Of a stretch of DNA of 64,000 bases, positions 51,036 to 58,883 are shown piece after piece. Numbering within the stretch: the stretch's first letter is position 1; the number at the start of each line of letters is the position of its first letter. The position numbers and the translations under genes were made by a program. Below the pieces are notes generated by a model. The model made no database searches. It saw nothing but the letters and a program-made list of their open reading frames with translations, and was not told where the DNA came from. Origin of the DNA: Oscillospiraceae bacterium (GTDB lineage: Bacteria; Bacillota; Clostridia; Oscillospirales; Ruminococcaceae); assembly GCA_024404915.1 (NCBI GenBank), contig JAKSPJ010000002.1:124001-188000 (forward strand). Direction: 5' to 3'.

Positions 51036-51069
51036 AGCAGGGCGTATTGCTATTGCAATACGCCCTGCT
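51036..51069. terminator. Terminator hairpin after the dockerin repeat protein
   Basis: A perfect 15-bp stem, AGCAGGGCGTATTGC with GCAATACGCCCTGCT, has a four-base loop. T-rich but interrupted sequence follows on the minus strand. It lies between two convergent genes. Confidence 0.85.
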
Positions 51070-51100
51070 CTTATACATTCAGAATCAATGCATTCAGGAA

Positions 51101-53575
51101 TTAGTCGAGGTTCCAACCATTCTCAGAAGTTGCATTGTCATCAGCGCCAAGAGGTGCTGCGTGGAGTGCGTGGTTCGGAACAACAGCCTGGCCAACAACA
51201 CTTGCATCATTCCAGCCTGCACCACTCAGAACAACGTTGTTCTCCAGGTAGTATGCCAGAATGTTCTGTGCATCGATTGCCTGAAGCTCACCGTTACCGT
51301 CGTGTACGTCAGCTGCATAGTGAGAGAACTGGAAGATTTCCTTCTTGCGAGAGCTCTGGTTTGCCAGGAAGCCTGCTTCATCGAGAACTTCCAGTGCAGT
51401 CTTGCCCATAACCTGAGTCTCCAGATAGTACATCAAAGCCTGCTGAGCATCGAGAGAATCGATAGAACCATTCAGGTCTGCGTCACCACGGAGTGTGATG
51501 TAAACACGGAGCTTGTCAATCTGCTTGCCGTTGTAAAGGCCTTCCTGCTCAATCAGCTCTGTGCCGAAGCCGTGATCGAAGATTACAGACTGAACTGCAT
51601 CCTCGTCAACCAGTTTCAGGTTTACAGGAACGTAGTCATAGCCGAGGCCTTCGCCCAGTGTCAGCTCATTTACATTTGATGCTTCCGGCTTAAATGCATC
51701 TGTAACATCAACAACTTCCGGCTGATCTACGCCAGCGAGTACGAAGTGAAGCTTAACGCTCAGTTCGGAAATATCAAATGCTTCATCTTCCTCGCTCCAG
51801 TAGAGGAGGTTATCCTTTGTAAGACCATTTACCTCGAAGGAAACATATGTTGCATATGTGGTGCTTGTGGTCTCGATCTCGCCGCCTTCTTTTGTAGTAG
51901 TGGTGCTTGTGGTCTCGATCTCGCCGCCTTCTTTTGTAGTAGTGGTGCTTGTAGTCTCAATCTCGCCGCCGTTCTTTGTAGTAGTGGTGCTTGTGGTCTC
52001 GATCTCGCCACCTTCTTTTGTAGTAGTAGTGGTGCTTGTGGTCTCGATCTCGCCGCCTTCTTTTGTAGTAGTAGTGGTGCTTGTGGTCTCGATCTCGCCG
52101 CCTTCTTTTGTAGTAGTAGTGGTGGTTGTCGTGTCAGTTGTTGTAGTGGTAGTTGTAGTGGATGTTGTTGTAGTGGTAGTTGTAGTAGATGTTGTTGTAG
52201 TTGTTGTTGTTGTTTCTTCCACAAGATCATCCAGAACGATTTCATCGATTACACGGATGATGTCGAAGTAAACCTTACCCTCTGTGGTGTAGTTTGTATC
52301 AGCTGTTGCGAATACTTCCTTGTGGGAAACAACGTCAACAATCATCTTGTCCTCTGCTGCATACTTCTCAATCAGATCAGCATCGTTCTGCAGTGCTGCA
52401 AGCAGCTCAGCGTGCTGATCGTCCGGGAGCTTGAACTCCAGGCTGCCGTTGCATGCGTTTACGTCAACAACCCAGTCATAGGACTCATTCAGGATATACT
52501 TCACATCAGATGTGGAAAGATCAACCTCTGCAACGCCGCTCAGGTACTTGTTTGCAGTTGCAACAACCTTATCAGCAATTTTGTTTACTCTGTTGTCATC
52601 CAGATACGGAGTAGCAGCATCCGGCTTCTTGTTCTCGAATGTTGCAACATAACGCTTCGGCAGCTTGCTCTTTACTTCCTCAGCCAGCTCGTTGTACATT
52701 GCATCTGCATCCAGCTTAGCAGCCTCATAGTGATAGCTGATGGTGTTTACTCTGTCCAGAGCTGCATTTGCCTTAGCATCAACTCTTTCGAAAACGCTCA
52801 GAGTATCATCGACCAGGCTTGTGAACTCTTCAATCGGACCGCCTGTCTTTGCAGCAGAATCAATCAGAATCTGTCTGACCTCTGCTACCTTGCGCTGGCA
52901 GTACTTTTCTGCCTGCTCAGGAGTAGTAATCTTGTTGCCCAGCTCGTCGATGAATGTTGTCTTGTATGCAACAGTCTTTGTTGCGTAGTCCAGCTCAGCA
53001 TCAACACGGATAGTACCGTTCATTACCAGAGAAGACCAGTCAACATTAATTTCGATGCCGTTATCTGTGGTGATCTTTCCGATCTTGTTGTTTCTCTTCA
53101 GCAGTTCCTCAACTGCACGGGAAACAACGAAGGAGAAATCAGTAACCTCAGCAACTGCATAAGCAGTGCCGTCCGGCTCTGCGTAGCCTTCAGCATCGCC
53201 CAGGGAAGAAATGATATCTTCGATGTCAGCCGGTGTGAAGTACTTGGATGCGTACTGTTCCAGAAGCTTCTTTGCATTCTCACGGTAATCCTGCATGTTT
53301 CTTTCAATCAGGATTGCGTCAGAAGCGGTCAGAGCAACGTTGATCTTGTCTGCCCAGTTGGAAGGCTGTTCCTTGCCCTCTCTTGTTGCGATTTCCGGAT
53401 GAACCTCAGGAACCGGAACATCGAGGATCTGTGCCTTGTTGACAACAAGGTTTGCGCTTGCTGAACCAGTGAGATCAGCTGCGCTGATGTTGACATTCAT
53501 AGTTGCTGCAATCTGGCTTGCAAGAAGCACAGAAGAGGAAGCAACTGCGAGTGTGCGCTTGAAAAGTGATTTCAT
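51101..53575 (-). CDS. Secreted dockerin-type protein with Thr-rich tandem repeat
   Basis: The protein has 824 residues. A signal peptide (about 1-33, MKSLFKRTLAVASSS, ending ISAAD) is followed by about 420 mainly helical residues that I do not recognise. A Thr-rich stalk follows with six copies of KEGGEIETTS (one with Asn) spaced by four or five Thr. After it comes a beta-rich domain of about 100 residues. Near the end is a dockerin-like pair of segments, GDADLNGSIDSLDAQQALMYYL and DVHDGNGELQAIDAQNILAYYL, separated by an unusually long insert, and a tail of about 40 residues. It is likely a cell-surface or cellulosome-associated structural protein. The codon bias suggests high expression. 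Confidence 0.8.
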   Translation of the reverse strand: MKSLFKRTLAVASSSVLLASQIAATMNVNISAADLTGSASANLVVNKAQILDVPVPEVHPEIATREGKEQPSNWADKINVALTASDAILIERNMQDYRENAKKLLEQYASKYFTPADIEDIISSLGDAEGYAEPDGTAYAVAEVTDFSFVVSRAVEELLKRNNKIGKITTDNGIEINVDWSSLVMNGTIRVDAELDYATKTVAYKTTFIDELGNKITTPEQAEKYCQRKVAEVRQILIDSAAKTGGPIEEFTSLVDDTLSVFERVDAKANAALDRVNTISYHYEAAKLDADAMYNELAEEVKSKLPKRYVATFENKKPDAATPYLDDNRVNKIADKVVATANKYLSGVAEVDLSTSDVKYILNESYDWVVDVNACNGSLEFKLPDDQHAELLAALQNDADLIEKYAAEDKMIVDVVSHKEVFATADTNYTTEGKVYFDIIRVIDEIVLDDLVEETTTTTTTTSTTTTTTTTSTTTTTTTTDTTTTTTTTKEGGEIETTSTTTTTKEGGEIETTSTTTTTKEGGEIETTSTTTTKNGGEIETTSTTTTKEGGEIETTSTTTTKEGGEIETTSTTYATYVSFEVNGLTKDNLLYWSEEDEAFDISELSVKLHFVLAGVDQPEVVDVTDAFKPEASNVNELTLGEGLGYDYVPVNLKLVDEDAVQSVIFDHGFGTELIEQEGLYNGKQIDKLRVYITLRGDADLNGSIDSLDAQQALMYYLETQVMGKTALEVLDEAGFLANQSSRKKEIFQFSHYAADVHDGNGELQAIDAQNILAYYLENNVVLSGAGWNDASVVGQAVVPNHALHAAPLGADDNATSENGWNLD
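51858..52120 (-). repeat. Tandem coding repeat, six units of 42-45 bases
   Basis: Units begin at 51858, 51900, 51942, 51984, 52029 and 52074. Four are 42 bases and two are 45, differing by one Thr codon. The near-identity between units points to recent expansion or homogenisation. They encode the KEGGEIETTS-Thr stalk. Confidence 0.9.
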
Positions 53576-53692
53576 TTAAACCTCTCCTTTGTAAAATATA
53601 GATATTATGTACGGAATGCGCGAATCCGACGGCCGGTATCCCAAGAGCCGTTATCTATGAGTTTTCGTCATGTCGCACATTTACACATTGAT

Positions 53693-53721
53693 ATTATATC
53701 ATTCTTCTTTTGAAAATGCAA
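53693..53721 (-). promoter_or_regulatory. Promoter for the dockerin repeat protein
   Basis: On the minus strand TTGCAT (53721-53716), 17 bases, TATAAT (53698-53693); the leader is about 110 bases. Between here and 53930 the DNA is AT-rich with nothing clear. Confidence 0.78.
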
Positions 53722-53930
53722 GCTTTTTTTTCCTAATTGTAAAATATCTACAAAGTATAAATACTATGCCTAATCTGTTTGGCTAATTTAGATACACTAC
53801 ACTTCAAAATTTCCCCTTTCTTCGTACTTTTTCCAAGGATTCAGGCCATCTTTTCAATTGATACAGTGCTTCGCAAAAAATCAGAATTCAGGTTAAAAAT
53901 AAAAATAATATAAAAATATCACAAAAACTA

Positions 53931-53959
53931 TTGACATTCGAAAGAAAATGTGTTATAAT
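53931..53959 (+). promoter_or_regulatory. Perfect-consensus promoter of the tandem mini-ORF RNA
   Basis: TTGACA (53931-53936), 17 bases, TATAAT (53954-53959), with A-rich sequence upstream like an UP element. Only this promoter and that of pspA match consensus in every position. No ordinary plus-strand gene follows for 2.8 kb. Confidence 0.88.
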
Positions 53960-53980
53960 AGAACCATAAGAAAAAGAGGG

Positions 53981-54182
53981 TTGGAGGTGAACCCGATGCA
54001 GTAAGCAGAACGACTACCACTGCAACGATACCGCTTCAGCGGATAATAGAAAGGATGCGATTCCAATGGGTTACGAGGAGAACACTGATTACTGATTCTG
54101 AATAAAGGATGTGTTTCCGATGTAAACAATGATTTTGCACTTCACGAAAGCAAGATTATACGAGAAGGATGTGTTTCCAATG
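53981..54182 (+). repeat. Four spaced copies of the 18-base RBS/ATG motif
   Basis: Copies: 53981-53998 (TTGGAGGTGAACCCGATG, 12 of 18 bases shared with copy 3), 54051-54068, 54105-54122 and 54165-54182. The last three differ from each other at only two or three positions. Spacing is 70, 54 and 60 bases; the DNA between copies is not similar. Confidence 0.88.
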
Positions 54183-54306
54183 CAGTCGCATTGAGCTGAA
54201 CAAACTGCCCGGCAGGGATGCCGCAGTGTGTCAGATATAAGTCTTGATTGTACCTGTGCTTCATACGCTCACCCGTGCGGGCGATGAGGCGATGATAATA
54301 ATAAAA

Positions 54307-54348
54307 AACACCGCATTCGGCAGAGCCCGGATGCGGTGTTGTTTTTTT
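54307..54348. terminator. Bidirectional terminator shared by the mini-ORF RNA and the 171-residue gene
   Basis: AACACCGCAT pairs with ATGCGGTGTT, extended inward by CGG/CCG with one mismatch. GTTTTTTT follows on the plus strand and TTTTTT on the minus strand. Confidence 0.9.
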
Positions 54349-54352
54349 GCTG

Positions 54353-54868
54353 TTATTTGCAGTTGCAAATCTGACATCCGACCCAGGTTTCAAAAATGCC
54401 ATGTCTTCTGCATTTGGGAAATTCACAGAATCCTGGGTCTTCTTCATCCAGGTTATCCAGCCATACTGCCAGAACATTTTCATTCACATCCTCTTTCCGC
54501 AGTCTGGAAAATCCCTTTCGGAACCAGCCGAGAATCGGACGGAGATTCGGCTCATTGGGCACATAGTTTAATTTGTCCCAGTCTGTTTTTCTGGATGCAG
54601 CGTCCACCACACGAACCATGAACTGTCTGTCCGTCTCAAAGGTTTCCGCATTCCAGGGCATTTCCGCCAGGCAAAAGCCAATCATGCCGCTGCCAATTTT
54701 TCTGTCATGTTCCGCCAGCCAGACAATCAGCCGCTTCTGACTGTCCGTTTCTGCCAGATGCGTTCCGGCCAGCAATAAAACTGAAATCAGCACATTGGTG
54801 CCCTGGTCTGAAATGCTGACGGTTTCGTCTTCAGAATCACTTCTGCGAATGGAAAAGTAATTTGCCAT
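54353..54868 (-). CDS. Hypothetical protein
   Basis: The protein has 171 residues, with AAGGAG before the start. It is soluble and mixed alpha/beta, with no signal or membrane segment. The middle has LIVWLAEHDRKIGSGMIGFCLAEMPW, followed by ILGWFRKGFSRL, and the C-terminus has a Cys cluster (CEFPKCRRHGIFETWVGCQICNCK) that may bind metal. I do not recognise a family. The gene is convergent with the mini-ORF RNA and shares its terminator. radA lies 128 bases upstream on the same strand, so it may be read from the radA transcript. Confidence 0.68.
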   Translation of the reverse strand: MANYFSIRRSDSEDETVSISDQGTNVLISVLLLAGTHLAETDSQKRLIVWLAEHDRKIGSGMIGFCLAEMPWNAETFETDRQFMVRVVDAASRKTDWDKLNYVPNEPNLRPILGWFRKGFSRLRKEDVNENVLAVWLDNLDEEDPGFCEFPKCRRHGIFETWVGCQICNCK

Positions 54869-54996
54869 CTCTTTGTCTCCTTCTTTCTTCGGTAGGAATG
54901 CTTTTATGTGCCTGCTTCAGAAGCTTACAGTTCGGGATTCCAAGAAAGAATCCCATTCTCAAGCAGTCATTCTTTATAAAAGGTATAGAAGCATTT

Positions 54997-56409
54997 TTAT
55001 GTATCTTTTTTCATCTGTGCGCTGCATTTCTCAAGTACCGCAAAGGCCTGCTTCAGATTGCTGACGCCCTCCAGCTGCATAGCGAAGCGTTCTGTCTGCA
55101 GAGATTTCAGTGTCTGTCTTGGCAGGATGCACATTCTGAATCCCAGTCGTTCCGCCTCCTGAATCCGCAGTGCAGCATTGGAAACAGAGCGAAGTTCTCC
55201 GCCCAAGCCGATTTCTCCGAAGGCGATGACCGTTTCCGGGATAGGTTTATCCATCAGTGCAGAGTAAAGTGAAAGAGCCACTGCGAGATCTCCTGCAGGC
55301 TCATTCAGCCGAAAACCGCCAATGATATTCAGGTACACATCCAGTGCGCCAAAATAAAGTCCCAGACGCTTTTCCAGTACCGCCAGCAAAATGCAGACAC
55401 GGTTGTAATCGTATCCCGTGGCGGTGCGCCTTGGAGATGACAGATTGCTTTTGGAAACCAACGCCTGAATTTCTGCAAGAATCGGGCGGCTTCCTTCTAT
55501 CATACAGCCGACACAGGTGCCCGAAACACCGATTGGCCTGCCATCCAGCAGCATCGCAGAGGGATTCTTCACTTCCGAAAGGCCCTTGTCATTCATTTCA
55601 AAAACGCCGATTTCGTTGGTGGAACCGAATCTGTTTTTGACAGCACGGAGAATACGCATACTCTGATAGCGTTCCCCTTCAAATATCAGCACGGCATCCA
55701 CAATATGCTCCATCACCTTCGGTCCTGCAATGGAACCTTCCTTGGTAACATGTCCCACCAGCAAAATGGGAATTTCTTTTGCCTTTGCAGTCTGCATAAA
55801 CAGATTTGTACATTCTCTGACCTGGGGCACAGAGCCGGAACCGGATACAATGCCGGAAATATGCATCGTCTGAATGGAATCAATAATTACGATGTCCGGT
55901 TCTGTTTCCATAATGGTGCTGCAAACAGCTTCCGCATCGCTCAGCGTCAGCAGATACAGGCTTTCTGTATCCACGCCTAGGCGCATGGCACGCAGCTTGA
56001 TCTGCCTTGCTGATTCTTCGCCGGAAACATACAAAACAGAGTGACTCTCCCCCAGATACTGGCAGACCTGCAGGAGAAGCGTACTTTTTCCGATGCCGGG
56101 TTCACCGCCCAGCAATACCACAGAGCCTTTCACAAGTCCGCCGCCCAGCACCCGGTTGAATTCGGAAATGCCGGTATCATAGCGGATGTCTTCGTTGACC
56201 CCCACATCTGCCAGTTCCCTGATCTGCGCAGAATAATCTGCGGTACGATGGGCATTTCCCGCAGCATGAACGCCTGTGACGGCAGAAAGAACCTCAGGCA
56301 GTGCCTCTTCAATGGTATTCCATGCGCCGCACTGTCTGCACTGGCCTTCCCATTTCATATATTCCGCACCGCAGGCAGTGCACTCGTAATGTATTTTTGC
56401 CTTTGCCAA
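54997..56409 (-). CDS. radA: DNA repair protein RadA (Sms)
   Basis: The protein has 470 residues from a TTG start, seven bases after GGAGG; no ATG is better placed. RadA is a RecA-like branch-migration helicase in recombination. It has an N-terminal zinc finger (YECTACGAEYMKWEGQCRQCGAWN), Walker A GGEPGIGKSTL, Walker B VIIDSIQT, the RadA-specific KNRFGSTNEIG motif, and a C-terminal Lon-like domain. All expected parts are present. It follows a 59-residue membrane protein by 15 bases and is probably cotranscribed with it. Confidence 0.95.
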   Translation of the reverse strand: MAKAKIHYECTACGAEYMKWEGQCRQCGAWNTIEEALPEVLSAVTGVHAAGNAHRTADYSAQIRELADVGVNEDIRYDTGISEFNRVLGGGLVKGSVVLLGGEPGIGKSTLLLQVCQYLGESHSVLYVSGEESARQIKLRAMRLGVDTESLYLLTLSDAEAVCSTIMETEPDIVIIDSIQTMHISGIVSGSGSVPQVRECTNLFMQTAKAKEIPILLVGHVTKEGSIAGPKVMEHIVDAVLIFEGERYQSMRILRAVKNRFGSTNEIGVFEMNDKGLSEVKNPSAMLLDGRPIGVSGTCVGCMIEGSRPILAEIQALVSKSNLSSPRRTATGYDYNRVCILLAVLEKRLGLYFGALDVYLNIIGGFRLNEPAGDLAVALSLYSALMDKPIPETVIAFGEIGLGGELRSVSNAALRIQEAERLGFRMCILPRQTLKSLQTERFAMQLEGVSNLKQAFAVLEKCSAQMKKDT

Positions 56410-56424
56410 GGGATACCTCCAGTG

Positions 56425-56604
56425 TCAGCGAATCAGCGGAATCAGAATAAAGCCCACCAGCATTGCGAAAATCACAAAGAGAATTGCAATGCGGAGACCC
56501 AACGGCTTGGAAGAGCCGGATGTTTTTTTTCGTGGTGCAGCTTCCGGACGGTTCTGAGGCTGATTTTTGTGGGCAGAATGCTTCTTTTTTGTTTTTTTGC
56601 TCAT
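56425..56604 (-). CDS. Small basic single-span membrane protein
   Basis: The protein is 59 residues long, with AAGGAGG at ideal distance before the ATG at 56604. The first 35 residues are very basic and hydrophilic (MSKKTKKKHSAHKN start). The last 23 form one hydrophobic helix (LRIAILFVIFAMLVGFILIPL), ending in Arg. It should sit in the membrane with its basic part inside. It lies between the promoter at 56637-56665 and radA, as the first gene of that transcript. The function is unknown. Confidence 0.75.
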   Translation of the reverse strand: MSKKTKKKHSAHKNQPQNRPEAAPRKKTSGSSKPLGLRIAILFVIFAMLVGFILIPLIR

Positions 56605-56636
56605 GAGAGTTGTCCTCCTTGCGTATCGTTTTTTTT

Positions 56637-56665
56637 ATTATAACACAAAGAAGCAAGAAATGCAA
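56637..56665 (-). promoter_or_regulatory. Promoter for the small membrane protein and radA
   Basis: On the minus strand TTGCAT (56665-56660), 17 bases, TATAAT (56642-56637), about 32 bases before the small gene. Confidence 0.8.
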
Positions 56666-56720
56666 TATATGATCGCAGGTGTTATTCGTGATTTGATTAT
56701 GAATTCTTATTTCAGAACAC

Positions 56721-56749
56721 TTGACAAGGCGGATAATCTTTGTTATAAT
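56721..56749 (+). promoter_or_regulatory. Perfect-consensus promoter for pspA
   Basis: TTGACA (56721-56726), 17 bases, TATAAT (56744-56749). This is the second fully consensus promoter here, divergent from that of radA. Confidence 0.88.
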
Positions 56750-56810
56750 AATAACAACAGCATTATGCTGTTGCAAATAAGATGAAAAACAAAACAGGAG
56801 GGTTTCTTCA

Positions 56811-57569
56811 ATGGGTATTTTCTCCAGAATTAGTGATATTCTCAGAGCAAACATTAATGATATGCTTGACAAGGCAGAGGATCCGGAAAAGCTGGTAAAG
56901 CAGATTATTACTGATATGCAGAAGGAATTGACAAAGTCCACACAGGCACTGGGCAAGGCAGTTGCCAGCGAGCGCATGGTGGAAAAGCAGTATCGCAATG
57001 CATGTGCAGTTTCCGCAAGCTGGGAATCCCGTGCAAAGGCTGCCCTGAAGGCAGGCGATGCTGAACTGGCAAAGAAGGCTCTGGCAAGCAAAGTCAAGGC
57101 CGATGAAGATGTTGCCAACTATCGTGAAATGTATGAGACCATTTCCAACCAGACAGAGGCAATCCGCTCTCAGGTTGAGGTCCTCAAGTCCAAGATGCAG
57201 GAAGCAAAGTCCCGTGAGGCTATGCTGATTGCACGTTCCCAGATGGCAGATACCACAAAGGAACTGGCACAGTCCCTGGGCGGTATCGACACAAAGAGCT
57301 CCTTCGATAAGCTTTCCAAGATGGAAGACAAGATTGCCCGTAAGGAAGCAGAGGCTGCTGCGTTCAGCGAAATCATGGGCAGCGGCAAGCCGGAAGAAGT
57401 TGCATCCTTTGAAGAACTGGAGCGCAATGCAAAGGTTGACTCCGAGCTGGAGCGACTGATGGCTGAAATGGGCATGAACGCAACTGCTGAAAGCTCCGCT
57501 TCTGTCAATGATGAACTGGCTGCTGCAATCAGCGCACTTGAATCAGGCGGCGAGACGGCAGGTATGTAA
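56811..57569 (+). CDS. pspA: PspA/IM30 family membrane-protection protein
   Basis: The protein has 252 residues. PspA/IM30 proteins are ESCRT-III-like and coat damaged inner membrane. The N-terminal amphipathic helix is MGIFSRISDILRANINDMLDKAEDPEKLVKQ, followed by long coiled-coil helices with TQALGKAVASERMVEKQY, and a shorter C-terminal helical region. The start has CAGGAGG. The perfect promoter and codon bias suggest high expression. No pspBC or liaFSR partners are adjacent. Confidence 0.93.
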   Translation: MGIFSRISDILRANINDMLDKAEDPEKLVKQIITDMQKELTKSTQALGKAVASERMVEKQYRNACAVSASWESRAKAALKAGDAELAKKALASKVKADEDVANYREMYETISNQTEAIRSQVEVLKSKMQEAKSREAMLIARSQMADTTKELAQSLGGIDTKSSFDKLSKMEDKIARKEAEAAAFSEIMGSGKPEEVASFEELERNAKVDSELERLMAEMGMNATAESSASVNDELAAAISALESGGETAGM

Positions 57570-57593
57570 GCCGGTTACAGCAATGAAACCTGC

Positions 57594-57627
57594 GACACAG
57601 TCTCACATTTGTGGGACTGTGTCTTTG
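57594..57627 (+). terminator. Rho-independent terminator after pspA
   Basis: GACACAGTCTCAC pairs with GTGGGACTGTGTC around a short loop, followed by TTTGATT. The 160 bases to the next gene show nothing else. Confidence 0.8.
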
Positions 57628-57787
57628 ATTGTATAAGAGAATCCCGGATATTTCCGGAAAAGCAGATTGCAGTTTTTTCGTCAGCTTATATGCAGGCAGA
57701 TATATAGGCTGATAAAAAAACTGACAAACCTTCCGGAACCCGTCACGGGAACCGCAAGACATAGAAACAGATATTAGGGAGGCAATT

Positions 57788-58855
57788 ATGTCCAAAAGAA
57801 ATGTTCGCTGGGATCGAATTGCAGCTGCAGCGATTGTACTGATTATTCTGATTTTCCTCTTCGGTTCATGCGCCAGCCGCTGTTCCGAAAAGCAGGATGA
57901 GCCGTCAGTACCCGTCGTGACGGGCGTCACCACTGGCACACAGGGCGACAGTGCTTCTGCTGTCACAACAGGACAGAACCCGACATCCATGAATAATGTT
58001 CCGATTATTCTGACAGATACCCCTCCGATTCTGGAGCCGGGTACACCGGCAGGCATTATCACCGATGCACCCCAGACAACCACAGTCAATGCGCCGCCTT
58101 ATGTGCTGCCGGCAGGCTATCAGGAAATTCCGATTCAGCCGGATGCAGTGTATAAGGGCAATCTGGTACTGGTAAGCAAGGAATACCCAAGCCACCTGAC
58201 ACAGGATGATCTGGATTTACAGCAGGTATACTACGCAGAGGACAAACCGGAGACCTACGAAATTTCCTATCCCGGTCACACCTCTCTGAATGGTACGGCA
58301 CTGACACAGTTCAACCGCCTGATGAAGGCATACTACAGCGCAACCAACAACAGTGAAATTATGTTCAACTACGGCTATCTCGCCGCAGACAAGGAAAAGA
58401 GCAATCCGGATTCCCCATCTGCGCTGGATATTCAGCTGCATGTGAAGCGCAGCGACGGCGGCTATGAATATATTTCCAATGCTTCCCCCTATTCCTGGCT
58501 GTTTGAGCATATGGCAAGCTATGGCTTTACTGTACGCTATCCGTCGGATAAATCTGATATCACAGGCGAACGGGGCGGCTATACCGCCATTCGCTATGTG
58601 GGCGTTCCCCATGCCGCATATATGGCTGAAAACAATTTGTGTCTGGAAGAGTACCTGGATCTGATGAAGCGTGAGCATAATTTCTATTCCGGTACTGTTT
58701 TGGAATACAGCACTTCAGAACTGAAGTATCATATTTATTATGCACCTGCAACAGATACCAACGGCACAGTGATGATTCCGGTTCCGACTTCTGCATCCTA
58801 TGAAGTCTCCGGCAACAACTGTGACGGATTCATCGTTACTGTCATTGCGAATTGA
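57788..58855 (+). CDS. VanY-like (peptidase M15B) membrane protein lacking catalytic motifs
   Basis: The protein has 355 residues: an N-terminal membrane segment (about 10-27), a Thr/Pro-rich linker, then a VanY-like region from about residue 120 to 295. Recognisable parts are YSWLFEHMASYGFTVRYPSDKSDITG and IRYVGVPHAAYMAENNLCLEEYLDLM, close to the protein at 8329. The zinc motif SxHxxGxxxD is replaced by SPSALDIQLHV, and EPWH by a GGYTA segment, so the zinc ligands and catalytic Glu are missing. It should be inactive as a carboxypeptidase. Its start has AGGGAGG. It precedes a hypothetical gene by 28 bases. Confidence 0.75.
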   Translation: MSKRNVRWDRIAAAAIVLIILIFLFGSCASRCSEKQDEPSVPVVTGVTTGTQGDSASAVTTGQNPTSMNNVPIILTDTPPILEPGTPAGIITDAPQTTTVNAPPYVLPAGYQEIPIQPDAVYKGNLVLVSKEYPSHLTQDDLDLQQVYYAEDKPETYEISYPGHTSLNGTALTQFNRLMKAYYSATNNSEIMFNYGYLAADKEKSNPDSPSALDIQLHVKRSDGGYEYISNASPYSWLFEHMASYGFTVRYPSDKSDITGERGGYTAIRYVGVPHAAYMAENNLCLEEYLDLMKREHNFYSGTVLEYSTSELKYHIYYAPATDTNGTVMIPVPTSASYEVSGNNCDGFIVTVIAN

Positions 58856-58883
58856 TTGAATTCGGAAGGAAGGGGGTGTTTGC

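Larger units (their letters stand above)
53966..54348 (+). ncRNA. Candidate RNA with four tandem ribosome-site/ATG mini-ORF cassettes
   Basis: The expected transcript is about 380 bases, from a perfect promoter to a strong terminator. It holds four copies of an 18-base motif, best form AAGGATGTGTTTCCGATG, at 53981, 54051, 54105 and 54165. Each has a Shine-Dalgarno-like AAGGA or GGAGG about nine bases before a conserved ATG. The frames opened are tiny: MQ-stop (53996-54004), MGYEENTDY-stop (54066-54095), M-stop (54120-54125) and MQSH-stop (54180-54194). Small hairpins (CCGCT/AGCGG near 54031-54043) lie between copies. It resembles no RNA family I know. It could hold ribosomes or initiator tRNA, make short peptides, or present GGA motifs to a protein. 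Confidence 0.65.

Noticed and set aside
51858..52120. Regular repeats that could suggest a CRISPR array
   Set aside because: The units are contiguous 42-45 base coding repeats with no unique spacers, in frame within a secreted protein.
51746..53464. Long Cys/Leu-rich open frame on the plus strand
   Set aside because: It is antisense to the dockerin repeat protein, which has a signal peptide, ribosome site, promoter and biased codons. The antisense frame has unnatural composition and no start signal.
53966..54348. CsrA-titrating RNA as the main reading of the tandem motif RNA
   Set aside because: AAGGATGT resembles a CsrA site, but GGA is not clearly placed in hairpin loops, no csrA is in view, and the fixed ATG at start-codon spacing is better explained by translation initiation.
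54934..54954. GGGATTC/GAATCCC hairpin between radA and the 171-residue gene
   Set aside because: A seven-base stem without a T tract; too weak to call a terminator, so not listed as a feature.
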